This document shows, piece after piece, positions 1-11,614 of a stretch of 64,000 nt of DNA. This DNA comes from Prinia subflava (Eukaryota; Chordata; Aves; Passeriformes; Cisticolidae): assembly GCF_021018805.1 (NCBI RefSeq), contig NC_086247.1, positions 95,063,338 through 95,127,337 of the forward strand, in the 5' to 3' direction. Numbering within the stretch: the first letter of the stretch is position 1; each line of letters opens with the position of its first letter. The notes beneath the pieces were generated by a model, which worked only from the letters and a program-made list of their open reading frames with translations, was not told the DNA's origin and searched no databases. Position numbers and translations under genes: made by a program.

Positions 1-3000
1 TCCTTGGCATTTTTAATAAATTATTAAATTAATTATTTCTCTTCCTCACAGATATTAATGAGGGTTAAATAAATATATAAATACAATTGTTAAATACTCT
101 TACATGGCAGGACTAAAGTTATTCAGGCTTTGAAAACAGCCTTGCTACAAAACTGGAGTTCTGTGTAACAAAGGCTGTGGTTTGATGTAAATTGGTCACA
201 AGGTTCTAAATGTTGCATACACACCACACAATACTGTTCTGGTATAAGCAAACAAAAATGTCAGTGTTTCAGAAATCTGACTAATGAAACTGTATGAGTG
301 GGGTTTAGGTTGATTCTAACTTTATCTGACAACTAAAGGATTTTGTGCTCATATTTGTTCTAGATTTGTTGGTTGATTCAGTAATGGTTGGTATTATTAA
401 TAATTGATCTGAAGATGTGTTCATTTGGTATTTTTACCCCTTGAAGGTTTGCCAGTAACACCCCCTTGAGCATTCTGCCAAACCAGGGCAGCAACTTCAC
501 TTGCATACCAGCATCTCCTTTTTCTGCATTGGTACACTTGGACATCTTCTAATGTGAATTGGAAGGGCATATGGCATCAGACTGAGGATGGCAGCTTTAA
601 GCGATCACAGGGACAACTTGGTCTTTGTGTTTCTTGTGGTATTTGACAGCTCTCTTTATACCAAACAGGTTTGAGGAAAGCCAGCAATTGCTTGGCTGCC
701 AGCACTTGCGTGAGATACAAGTCAGTGCAGGGCAGTAGCTTCATCTTGTAAATTTGCACTATACTGCACAATATTTTCAGTGCCAATGCATGGTGCCCTG
801 AAACAGACTTTAAGATAATAATTAAAACTTATGTTTCCATGACTTGGAGTTGTCCAAGCTAGTTTTTACCGACAGGCAAGATAAATGCTAACAAAGTGGC
901 CTGGTTAACGTGGAGAGAAAATGTGAGTTGCTTGAACTGTGTCTGTCTTTCCCCAGTCTTAGCCCTGTGCGTGAAACATTTGCAGCTTTGATCGGTCACA
1001 CTTGCTGAACTACTCTTACCAGCTGCTTGACTAAAGCCAGCAGAAAACTTAGGACTGGTGAGTTCTACCTTGTAGGGTACGGAAATCATCTTTTCTGGAA
1101 GTGCTAGAGGAGGTGCTGGGCTTTCAGAGGAAACACAAGAGTGGGGACTAAAGAAAGTAGACCATTGCCTTTCTCTGGCAGCGTGACATTGGAGCTCTTG
1201 CCTCTGAAGCTAAGCTGTAATAGAAGGCCATGGTTAATGTACAGTCAGGTTAGACTCCGAGTAACAGAGGGAACCTCTCTATTCCTGTGTAATGCTGAGT
1301 ATCCTTAAGATACAGAGCTCTATTGAAGACAACCGCAAAGAGATATTGTGGCCATTGTACTTGTGTGCTGCAGGTGGCCAGCCCCTCCAGATACAGGTAG
1401 TTAACTTATGGCAAAATTATCAAGAAGTTCTTGTTTCTGTTCCCCTGTTAATCCTGCACTTGCTGCTGGAAGTGTTAAATCATGCTTAAGGAAAACGACT
1501 GACCAACAAAAAAAAAATTAAAACAATAATAAAATGTTTAGGGGAATGCTTTTTGTTTGCAGTGGGTTCCCTTCAGTGATTCAGTAAACTGAGTTGTTGC
1601 TACAACTGAGGTGTAGCACAGATATGGGAGCTCTGTTTTGGCTTTCCAATGTAATTCAGTTACCATGAAGCAGTGCCATGGTTACGCTTGATACAAAGTT
1701 CCTCCATTTGGAGTCAACAGTAATGACCAGGCTTTAGGATTAGCACATATTGGATTTCATGAAAGCTTTCCCTTTTTTTTTTCCTTTACCATGCTGCTGA
1801 CTTAAAGCAGATATTATTAAAAGACTTGGTTTGGAAACAGGGTGTAAGTACTGGCAGAACAATGATGAGCTTATGGTCACCTGCATCCTGAGGCTGTTGG
1901 TAAATTCTGTTAGTTCCTATTCATGATTGTGGCCACAAAAAATAAATTTTTACGTTAATGGCCCACCTAATTTGAGTTGTTTACAAGTACATCTGGAAGG
2001 AATGTGAATAAGGGCCCAGAGTGGGTTTCCTTATTTACTAGTTCAAGTTTCATTGCACCAAAGAAACCATATAGGATAGGTAGTTTGTGGTTCTGTTGTA
2101 GTCATTTAGCTATCAGGCTGGTATTGAAATTACCTACCACCTCCACATTCGCTCAGAGAAAATGTTTACTTGTCACAGCACAGTGGTTCTTACCCAGTTG
2201 CTTCATCTGACTCATCTGCACAGTTGTGACAGTTTGTAGAACTAGAAAAAGATTTTGCATCTTTTGTGGCAATTTCCTTGTAATGCTGTTGTTGAGGTAG
2301 CCAATTAGCTCTGCTTAACACCGTGTGGATCCTGAAGAAGAGGAAAATGCTCTTAATGTTGCCAGCAGTAAAGTGTGCTGTAGTTCCTCATATCTGGAGG
2401 GGGTGGGAGGGGGAATCTGTTTATTCTTTGTAGAAACAGAGTAGGGAAAGGCTCTGTTCTTCTAAGTGGGTTTCACTTACAGAAAAGAGAGAAACCTGAC
2501 CCTGTGTTTGGTATATGCAGCCATTTAAAACCAGACACACACACTTTAATTCAGCTCACTTTGTCTGATAATTGACTTCGATCTTGGCCATTACATTTTG
2601 AAAATCCCTCACTTCAACAGTAAAACGAGAGCTTTCAAGTCTGAAATTTTAAAAAGTCATTCTACTTGAGGTCTGTGTTTGTTCCTTTTTAGTAATTAAA
2701 ACACATGTGCTAAAACTTAGGTATGCCCAGGCCTTAGTAGAGTTCAGGCTTGCTTTCTTCCGCACTAAGTAGTTTGGGGCTTTTTTCCCTGAGAGAAGTC
2801 TGCCTAGGGTCCTGACAGTTATAATTGAAACTTGACCCTTTGGTTATATGTTGCTCAGAAGTTTATCATGCCTGTGAAGTTCCTCTGTCCTTTGGGTTAA
2901 GCATCACAGAGAACAGTATGACAGAGGACTTTGTATCATGTACATTATATTTTATCTCCAGCACATCTAAGTGTGGCCAGGAGTTCTGGTTATGTTTAGA

Positions 3001-3714
3001 TATTGCAGGGACAAAACTGCTATTTAGTGGTCATGCTTGGTATAAGATGAGGTACAGAGGTGCTTTTTAGGAACAGTACCAATTATTAATTTACAATTCT
3101 GATTTCCTTATAAAAATCTTTGCTCTTGCATGTCCGATTTTGAGTCACATCTCATCCCAGGAGTATGCCAACTTCTCCTGTTGCATACCTGGAGTGTGAG
3201 GTACCTTGACTGCGAAGTAGAGAATGTCTAGAGATAGTATGGCTTCTAAGCTGGCATTGAAAGGCTTTTTTCTTCTGAACTATTGAAAACCAATTCATTT
3301 GGGGTATAAACTTAGTCACTGTAATCTCTTAAGCATGTTTCTGTAGCTTGTACCATGGGGCAGGTTTTTGGCTGTTTAGGTGTGCCTGTAATTTCTGATT
3401 CATACACTGAGCACATGGTGAGGATGAAAAATTCTGACATGGTCATTCGTGTGTGTTGGTAGCCTAAAAAGGAGCTTAGCAATGAATCAAGGTGAAAGAC
3501 CACAAGGTAGACATGTCAAAGGGAGTGGGGAGAAGAGTCAAATGAAATAATGCAAACATAGGGGGATGAGAAGAGACATAAGTTTTGTGAAATCTGTGAA
3601 GTAATCATGCAGTGAATTGCCACTAGTGAAGGGCCACTAAAATACTTTATCTTGTGCAGTTCTTGTAGAGAGCCAAGAATAATTATTTGTTTTCTGTGAA
3701 ATACACACCATGTT

Positions 3715-3763
3715 AAAAAAAAAAAGAAAAAAAAAAGAAAAAAGAAAAAAAAAAAAGAGAGAG
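3715..3763 (+). repeat. A-rich simple repeat
   Basis: Runs of A broken by single G residues, ending in a short GA repeat. No LINE or SINE body or target-site duplication is visible beside it, so I call it only low-complexity A-rich DNA rather than the tail of a retrocopy. Confidence 0.85.
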
Positions 3764-4779
3764 ATCTAAAATGCCTACACAGGAAGAGGTGGTGTAATTT
3801 CCAAGCAGATAATGACTACCAGTGAGAAGGGCATAGATCTGCACTTTCGTAAATGGGAATACTGGTAGTATGATGGCTTGGGGAGACTTCTTTTGAAATA
3901 AACCTGACCTGAATCTAGTTTTTGCTCTCAAAGAGGAAAATAATCCTCATTGCAGGCATGAACTGCAATTTTGTTGGTAGACTCATCAGTCTTCTAGTTG
4001 TTGAAGAACAAGGGATGCTGCAAGTAAGCAGTTGCAGGTATTACTAAGAAACTGGATTGCTGCTTGGAATTCCCAAGTGCTTAGTAGTCAGATATATGAA
4101 TGAGAGATTCGGGCATGCAAAACAGTTTTCTTTGTGTGGCAGTCTGCTTATTCAGTACATGTTTGAAGCCACACTTAAAACACTACAGCCAGTTAATGAA
4201 AGAGCTTGGGGTTTGTTGGTTTTTTTGCTTTTTGGTTGGAGTTTTGTTTTAGCTGCTTGACTTTTAAATTTTTTAAAAATATTAGGGAGATGCTGTGTAG
4301 CTCATCACAGAGTTGGTGAAATGTTATAGTAGCTGAACTATATCCACATACTAGAATTTTTTAAAAATAAAAAGTCTGAAAGATCAGTTTGTCTATTTGT
4401 AATGAAGAAAACAAGTCTCTTAAAGTGACTGTTAAGTGTTTGAAAGAAAAGAAATAATATTTTCAAAACCTGGAATTTTGATAACTGGATGAGGAATACT
4501 TTAGTTGGACTATTCAACTGAAGAGTAGAGTTTGTCTTCTGAAGTGTTTGGAATAGTGAATGTCACACTTTTCTGTTTCCAGCTCTAATTTCTGGTTTGG
4601 TTTAGCCATTTTTTAAAAGAATAAAATATCAGTTCCTATGTCTTTATTTTAAGACATGGTGAGTCAAGGCTTAAGAATCAGAAATTAAAATATTTTTATG
4701 AGAAGATTGAAGCAATATTTGCCATGAAATAATAAACTAAGATGAAGTTGGTATAAAACTTGTCTGCCTCTGTGTTTGG

Positions 4780-5300
4780 CAGAGGTGAGGCTACACCTCA
4801 AATCCTGGGTTAGATTTTGGACTTCTCAGTACAAAAAGGATATTGAAGTCCCGGAGCACAGCCAGAGAAAGGCAGGGAAGCTGGTGAAGGATCTGGAGCA
4901 CATGTCTGATGAGAAGCAGCAGAGGGAGCTGGGAGTGTTTAGTCTGGAGAAAAGGATGCTCAGGGGGGACCTTATCACTCCCTACAACTGCCTGAAAGGA
5001 GGTTATAGCCAGGTGGGAGTTGCTTCTTCCAAGTATCAAGCAGGGAGGAGCAGAAATTACCTGAATTGTGCTAGGGGTGGTTTATACTGGATATGAGGAT
5101 AAATTTCTTCATGGGTAAGATTGTCAAGCAATGAAATGGGCTGCCCAGGGAAGGGGTCAAGACACCATTCCTGAAGGAATTTAAGACATGTAGATGTGGT
5201 GCTTAGCAACATGGTTTAGTGACGGGCTTGGTAGTGTTAATTTGATGGTTGGACTCACTGATTTTAAAAGAGGAGAACCTGAGCTGTTCTGTGATGTTGA
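4780..5300 (+). mobile_element. CR1 LINE, truncated 3' part, sense orientation
   Basis: The sequence follows the end of the CR1 reverse-transcriptase ORF and the 3' UTR: a segment reading GAGGTGAGGCTACACCTC, then 'aagctggtgaagg', 'ctggagaaaaggatgctcag', 'ctacaactgcctgaaaggag' and 'gggctgcccagggaag', ending near 'ggttggactcactgatttta'. These blocks are typical of chicken-type CR1. The open frame at 4776-5096 is a remnant of the element and is interrupted. It is 5'-truncated, as nearly all CR1 copies are, and cannot move by itself. Confidence 0.9.
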
Positions 5301-5663
5301 AGTTTCCACATTTGGTTTTCATTACTGTGTAGCTCAGTAGGGTATTAATAGGGAGTTGTATTTAAGTGAATATAAACTGTTTCTGGACAAACAATACTTG
5401 TTCTCATCGAACTTCCTTGCTAAACTGTGATTAGAAACTGACCTTAGTACATGATTCAGTGACTTCTAAAGTTGTGAAGATTAATAATTTGAAAATTTAA
5501 ATGGTTGTCTTTTTCACCATGTTGTGGCAAAAGCATGTATCTTAAGGGGCTGACATTTAAGTCATAACCAGAATTTATTCTTTGAATTCATTCAATCTGT
5601 GGGTTACTAATCTACGTGTCTGTAATCTGCCTTTTGTAAATGGAATGCCTGTGTCTTTTTCAG

Positions 5664-5747
5664 GACTGTCTTGGTGAGACTGGAAGGATGCAGCCATCCA
5701 GTTGTTATGAAAGGCTTGTGTGCAGAATGTGGCCAGGACTTAACTCA
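5664..5747 (+). CDS. CTDP1: CTDP1 exon 2: Cys-rich N-terminal motif
   Basis: 84 nt, preceded by the acceptor gtgtctttttcag and followed by the donor gtaagta. It encodes a peptide starting TVLVRLEGCSHPVVMKGLC and ending in ECGQDLT plus a split Gln codon, near-identical to human FCP1. One base at the 5' end completes a codon from exon 1, and two bases at the 3' end join the first base of exon 3. The Cys/His pattern (GCSHP, then CAECG) is the conserved N-terminal element just before the catalytic domain. A CR1 copy lies about 75 bp past the donor. Confidence 0.97.
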
Positions 5748-8450
5748 GTAAGTACTCTCAGCTCTTTTTTCCAGCTTCTTGCTTCTGATAAGATTCAAGC
5801 TCTTCCTTCCCTCATCTAATAGAGTCATAAAATATCTTGGGCTGTAAGGGACTTGGAGGTCTTCTAGTTCCAACCCCCTTGCCATGAGGAGTGCTATCTT
5901 CCACTCGACAAAGTTGCTCAGGGTCCCATCCAGTCTGGCCCTAAATATTTTCAGGGATGGGACATCCACAGCTTCTCTGGGCAAGCTGTTACTGTGCCTC
6001 ATCACCCTCACAGAAAACAATTTCATTCTTATAGCTAATGAAACGTACCCTTTTTTGTTTAAAGCCATTCCCCCTTGTCCTGTCTCTACACGTCCTTGTA
6101 AGTAGTTCCTCTCCAGGTCTCTTTTAGGCTCTTCAGGTTGCTAAAGGTTGTAAAGAGAAGGCTGCTCTGAGGTCTCCACTCATTTAGGATTTAAGAACTC
6201 TGTCCATGCTCTTTTTTCATGGAGATAATGTAGGGTTACCTAGGTAAAAAAATACAAGGAGCATGTGTAGAGAGGTAAATTCTCATCACACTTTGCTTTC
6301 CATGTACTCACTGCTGAGACCAAGAGTTGTATGGTGTGTCAACAGCAGCTTGCTTAATAAACCTGAGAGCTTTGTCTGTGCAGGTGCAAGTAGCTGAGAG
6401 GTAATAGCAGTCTCATTCGGCTCAAGGTCATGAAGACCTTGCTTCATTTGTACTGTCTCTGAATGGAAGCTAGCTTGGCTCCAGTGCTTTCGATTTAAGG
6501 TTTCTTAACTGTTTTCAATTTTTTGTGAAATATTCTGCCATGGAACTAAAGGAATTTAAGCCTTAGATGGAAAAGAAAGCGAATTCAAAAGACGATTGTA
6601 TTTCTCCTTTGCTGTGTCTCATTGCTTGGTAAAGAGAATGTTTCTTATGCATATCAAATTACTAATTCAACAGCTGTTCCAGAACAATCTGTATAGTTGC
6701 CTGGATTTTTTAAATTAATGTTGAATACTTGTTTCATTTGACTGGAAATACTTCAATTTCATTTTGATTCATGTTCATTGTTAAGAATGTTTTTGTGAAA
6801 GTTATCCAACAAACCAGTGCAAGTGAACTGAATTTTGAGAGTGCTGTGCAAGAAGTAGCCTGGTTAATGTTTGGATATAACCTTTTATTTAAAGTAAATG
6901 TTAATATTTTGTGAATAAGCATTATTTGGCAAACCTAGCAAAGTTAGGATAATCATGAATAGGGCTTTGTCTGTCCTGAATGAATTCTCGATTTGACGTT
7001 TGAATACAGTCACATCTAAATATTGCTCTACTGCTTTTATTTTGTGTGATAAATCCAGACAAATTCAAGGTATCTAGCAAATTAATTTTTTTTCACTTAA
7101 TACTTCTTATGTCTATGTGTTCATTTTCTACAAAGTGGCTTATACATCTGAAATACTGTTTTATGACTGCTGAGCCTACATCAAAAGATAGTTGAAAAGC
7201 ATTGATGCTTTTCTTGCTTGGAGAAAAGCAAGTACAGCATTCTTAGTAGTCATACAACTAATGGTCTGAAAACGGTTAACAATTTTTAAAGGCTCATTGA
7301 GAATGCCACTCAGGGTTATAGATTAAGTTTTCTGAACTCTGAAGCAAAGGATAGAAGATGCTAAAATGTACATGTAAATTTCAGGACAAAATACTTTTGT
7401 TCCTGGACATCAGTGCTGCCATACACTGTGGTAGAGGTAAAGATACCTGTCTGTGGTTTTATCTGCTTCAGCTCAGTACAGTTGTTCCTCAGCAGTTTGC
7501 TTGTCACAAAGTGAAATCCGGTTTATCTCTTGTAGATCTGATACAAATCTTGTCCTTGCATGGGAGAATTGAGAGCTGTGCATGTGTCACATAGGACAAA
7601 ATTTCTATGGTAGTATTTTTTAATATTGGTGAATCGTCAATTAGATGTCAGAATTCCCAATAAATTGATTGATGTAAGCTAGTGAAAGGGATCCTATACA
7701 GGGTTACTTGTTCAGTTTTCAAACAATTTTGTACTCATGTGTGCACTCACGCACAATCTCTCACACACATGTAGGCGCACAAAGGTGACACCTATTCTGT
7801 GTTGATATGTGTATATGCACACGTCTGTATACCAGTAAGATCTGTGCATAATAGATATACATATAAAAAAATGATACAAGCTTACAGAGTTCCTCATTGT
7901 TTTCTGCCAATGGGAAGAGCATGTAAGGGGAATTTTTTGGATGGTATTTTTCAAGCAGCAGTCACCTGTAAGTCGTTCTGTGTGCAGAGAGTAACTTTGC
8001 TTATCCTTTGTTTACATTTTTCATACTCTGGCTTGGAAAACAAGTAGATAATTGCATGCTGAGTGATTGCAAAAAAAAAAAAAAGATACAGAGTAGTTTT
8101 AAATTTGAGTGGTTTGGTAGTTATACCTAGTTTATAGTTTGTTTTTTCATGCAAATCAATACATAGATGTGTTTCATCTTAGTGTCGTGTCACAAAATAA
8201 TTGTAAGAAAGTGTGACTTACTAGAGTGACTTTTTGCAGGGTTTTTTCTGGTGAGCTTCTTTGATCTCTATCATTTTGTCTAGTAACTTGCATTAGCAAG
8301 AAGTTGAAAGAGCATGTTAGTTAAAATAGCTCTTTTTAATCTTTTTTTTTTTTTGGTGGTGATTAGTTTGAGGCTACAGATTTTAGTCAGTTTAACATTT
8401 CACTAAACTATTGTTTTTTCATGTGATCCTTCTTTTCCCTATGTGATTAG
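5748..8450 (+). other. CTDP1: CTDP1 intron 2
   Basis: A 2703-bp GT-AG intron. It contains an antisense CR1 fragment at its 5' end, a cluster of short inverted repeats at 7194-7230, an imperfect CA/TG-rich patch near 7735-7790, an A14 run at 8071-8084 and a T13 run at 8342-8354. No gene was seen. Confidence 0.9.
5822..6190 (-). mobile_element. CR1 LINE, truncated 3' part, antisense
   Basis: Read on the + strand it shows the reverse complement of a CR1 3' end: 'aagggacttggaggtcttct', 'agttccaacccccttgcc', 'cagtctggcc', 'gggacatccacagcttctct', 'catcaccctcacag' and 'aaagccattcccccttgtcc'. The order matches other antisense CR1 copies in this window, such as the one near 53427. It sits about 75 bp inside intron 2. 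The antisense open frame at 5745-6068 comes from this element and partly overlaps the exon 2 border. Confidence 0.92.
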
Positions 8451-8544
8451 GATACGAGGCAAGAATGGAAAACAGAGCGTGCCATTATCCACAGCAACTG
8501 TATCGATGGTTCACAGTGTCCCAGAACTGAAAGTTAGCTCTGAG
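8451..8544 (+). CDS. CTDP1: CTDP1 exon 3: linker to the catalytic domain
   Basis: 94 nt between the acceptor ctatgtgattag and the donor gtaagt. The first base completes the Gln codon split with exon 2, and the exon ends on a whole codon. It encodes IRGKNGKQSVPLSTATVSM and continues VHSVPELKVSSE, closely matching human FCP1, where the first residues read LQSKNGKQ. This conserved basic and Ser/Thr-rich segment leads into the FCP1 homology domain. I assign no separate activity to it. Confidence 0.97.
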
Positions 8545-10004
8545 GTAAGTACCATCATTCTTTCTTTGTTCACTGCTTTCACAGTAGCTCCACAGTTGAG
8601 AAACTTAATTGCAGTAGTTTTGTAAACGTTGTATGCACTTAATACAGGAAGTTTGTCTTCCCTTTGAAGAGGAATTTGGACTTGAACATCAGTAGCCCCG
8701 GGGTTTTTTGAGTTTGTCTTAGTGTAGATTGATTTTTCTCATGGTTTATACTGATTTTTTTAGAGCTGTATACTGAAAAGATGTCGCTTTGACAGCAGCC
8801 TTTAAACTTAATAGTTGAACATTTTTGTCACTTAGAGTGAACAGGCAGTGAAAAGTTCCACTAGCTGAAATCTATTTAAAGTTTGCAATGTCTCTGAAAC
8901 CTAGCTTTAACCTACACCTTGAAATTGACCCACTAGATATAGTGAAGCTAGTTTGCTGCAACTTAACTGTATGGTAAAATTATTTCATTATTTTTCAAAT
9001 ACTGCAAGTATTCTGAGTTCATGAATATTTCCAGTATTCATCTGAGTTATCAAAATATGCTTGTTTATCCCTTAGTTTGTGTAGGGGTAAGGAGCATGTT
9101 TATTTTGAAGGGAACATTCTATTTATCTTATTTATCAACCTGATTTCTTTTTACTTTTTTATGCTGCTACTTGATTTTTTTTCCGGGTAATTCTTCAAAG
9201 AGCACCAGTGAGTGGAACTGTCAAGTTGTAAGCAGTAGAGGTGTCCCCATCATAGAGGAGTGTTTCAAAGGGCAGTTTGCATTTGATCCTTACTGCTTTG
9301 TAGTGCTCTAACTTTACTTTCAAGTTCATCTGTCTTGGGGATAACACTGCAACTTGCTATCAGAAGTGAATGAAGTGAACACAGAGCTTCACATGGTACT
9401 TGGAAAGTTTCTAAATACATGCAGGAGGAGTAAACTTCACTCATATTTAATGGATTATAATGCCTTAATGTTAGTGCTCGTGTGGCACTGCATAAACTTG
9501 GTTAGTTATTTATGTCTGAAGACATACATTCTGTAATCTGAAATTCACAGGTATCATTTCTGTCACCAGCAGCTTCAGTTTTATACTTAGTGTGGGGTTT
9601 TCAGACATATTGTATTTAATGATGCAAAATTGCTGGACGTAGCAGTCAAAAGTTCTCAGAGCTATTGATGAATTTTCCTTTGTGTTCAGTGCCACTTCTA
9701 TTTCCTGTCAGGACACTTAAATTAAATCTGTGGCTACTTATTTGTTACATTGAAAGTTTTGTGTTGAGTGTTTCAATTTTAGGAGGCAATAATGTCACAA
9801 AAATCGGAGAGTAGACTTTGAGAACATTTTTTTTCTGTAAAAAAACCTGCTCCACAGCTGCCATTGCTACAGTTATGTTGAGGCATCACTTCTTGTGCAG
9901 TTAGTTTGTAGCAAAAAGTCTTCTCACGTGTACAGTACACAAAAGGCAATAAACCTAATTTATTTCTGTGAAGCTACGCTTAGCAGTGAATATGTCTGTT
10001 ACAG
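8545..10004 (+). other. CTDP1: CTDP1 intron 3
   Basis: A 1460-bp intron with gtaagt at the start and tctgttacag at the end. I see nothing in it beyond A+T-rich intron sequence. Confidence 0.9.
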
Positions 10005-10133
10005 CAAGCTGAGCAGCTGGGAAGAGAAGATCAACAGCGACTACATCGAAATAGAAAACTGGTGCTCATGGTAGATTTGGACCAGACATTGATCCATACT
10101 ACAGAACAGCACTGCCAGCAAATGTCCAATAAG
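10005..10133 (+). CDS. CTDP1: CTDP1 exon 4: catalytic DxDxT motif
   Basis: 129 nt (43 whole codons), acceptor gtctgttacag and donor gtattt. It carries the start of the FCP1 homology phosphatase domain, including LVLMVDLDQTLIHTTEQHC. The DLDQT signature lies at 10074-10088. In this family of Mg-dependent phosphatases the first Asp is the nucleophile that forms the phospho-aspartate, and the second is the general acid/base. Both are intact, as expected for an active CTD phosphatase. The sequence is almost identical to the human protein over the whole exon. Confidence 0.98.
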
Positions 10134-11463
10134 GTATTTGGTACTTCTCAATCCAATATAACAACAAGAATGTTTCGAACAACGTTTAAGTGATGGTTCT
10201 TTAAAAGAACATTCTGTGGTTAGGTAAAATTGTAGTTGAAGAATAAAAAAAAAGTGAGAATCAAGTCTTCTGTAATATGTTCCTTTTTCTCTACATTCAA
10301 ATTGATATTTTTCTTTCTTCCATTCATGCTTTCCTGCACTTTTCCTTTATAATCATTTTGAGAGATGTTTCGGGTAGCTATTTTTAATCTCTGCTTTCCT
10401 TCCTCTGCAATTCACAAGCTGAGTACTCAGTAATGAGACTATTTTCCCTCCAAGTCTGAGGCAGATTCAGTGAATTACTGTTTAAAATCCCTTTTTGAGC
10501 AATCCTGTGCGTTCCTATGTCTGTCATTCCATGAGTATGTGTAGGGATTTTTTAAAACCTTTTTGGGGGGAGTGAGGAGGAGAGAGGTTGTGTATTGTGG
10601 TTTAATTTCTTCATGAAACACTTGTTATTGAACTGACAAGGGATATTGGCTTCTAACATTTCTAATTTGGGAGTTCTAAAACAAGAAACGTGTTGAAATG
10701 TGTACAGTGTCTGGAACAAGAGGATGCAAACTCAAACATCAATATCATGCAAAATGTGATTGCTTAGTTCTTTTCTTTCCTGTTGCCATTCTTGCATGTC
10801 CATTAGGCTCAGTATATGTTCACAACTGCTAGGAAAAAGCAAGCTAGAAATGTACATTGCAATTAAGAGGAAAGGGAACCATGAATATTCAACTTAAGGA
10901 TTAAAAAATCATGCGTGTCTGAAAGGCTATGCCTCTATCTGTAAAAATTCATTGTTTGAAGAAAAATAATTTTAAAAATATTTTGAGGTTTTTAACTGGG
11001 ATCTTTATCTGCAAGCTTCCTCCCTGGTTTGCTCTCTGATGCTGTTTCCATAGACAGACTTTGTTGATTGAAAAAATACTTTCTTTGAGCTCAATGCATA
11101 TTGAAATGAGTCTGTCAGTTCACTGAGAGACATTGATTGTATTGAGATCCTGAACTTTTTTGAAACAAGCAGGTTAAGAAATTTCTCAGATTGGTTTGCC
11201 ATAAGCAAAAATTTGAAGGAAAGCCACCTACATCATAAATTTTTCAACAGTACAGCTTCCTGCATTTGAAAGCCTTATTGTTGGACTGCCAGCCACAGAG
11301 CAAAAATATGCTTTGGATTTTATTCATCCACATAATCTTGTGGCCAAAACTTGCTTTGATCTAGTAGGACCAAATAAAATTGAAGTAAGGGAAGAAGGTA
11401 GCTCTGGAATGCTGGCATTTTTGTTTGCTATTTGGATAATATTCAACATGGTTTTTCTTCCAG
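10134..11463 (+). other. CTDP1: CTDP1 intron 4
   Basis: A 1330-bp GT-AG intron ending in the pyrimidine-rich tttttcttccag. No feature was recognised inside it. Confidence 0.9.
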
Positions 11464-11614
11464 GGAATATTTCATTTCCAGTTAGGTCGAGGTGAGCCTA
11501 TGTTGCACACACGTTTGCGTCCTCATTGCAAGGAATTCCTGGAAAAAATTGCCAAGCTCTATGAATTACATGTTTTTACTTTTGGCAGCAGACTGTATGC
11601 ACATACAATTGCAG
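11464..11614 (+). CDS. CTDP1: CTDP1 exon 5: FCP1 homology domain, core
   Basis: 151 nt, in frame with exon 4; one base (G) carries over into exon 6. It encodes GIFHFQLGRGEPMLHTRLRP, then HCKEFLEKIAKLYELHVFTF and GSRLYAHTIA. The VFTFGS segment is the conserved second motif of the fold, whose Thr/Ser contacts the substrate phosphate. Donor is gtgagt. Human FCP1 differs by only about one residue here (Asp for Glu in HCKDF). Confidence 0.98.

Larger units (their letters stand above)
1..5663 (+). other. CTDP1: CTDP1 intron 1 (3' part)
   Basis: No exon-like segment with homology was found here. The first base of exon 2 completes a codon begun in exon 1, so exon 1 lies upstream of the window. The stretch holds a sense-strand CR1 fragment near 4780-5300 and an A-rich tract near 3715-3763; otherwise it is unremarkable A+T-rich intron. 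The short open frames in it have no recognisable domain and are no longer than expected by chance. Confidence 0.85.

Noticed and set aside
4776..5096. 106-residue open frame resembling a reverse-transcriptase end
   Set aside because: It is the remnant of the truncated CR1 copy, not a host gene or an active element.
7735..7810. CA/TG-rich patch as a microsatellite
   Set aside because: The dinucleotides are too interrupted to call a tandem repeat.
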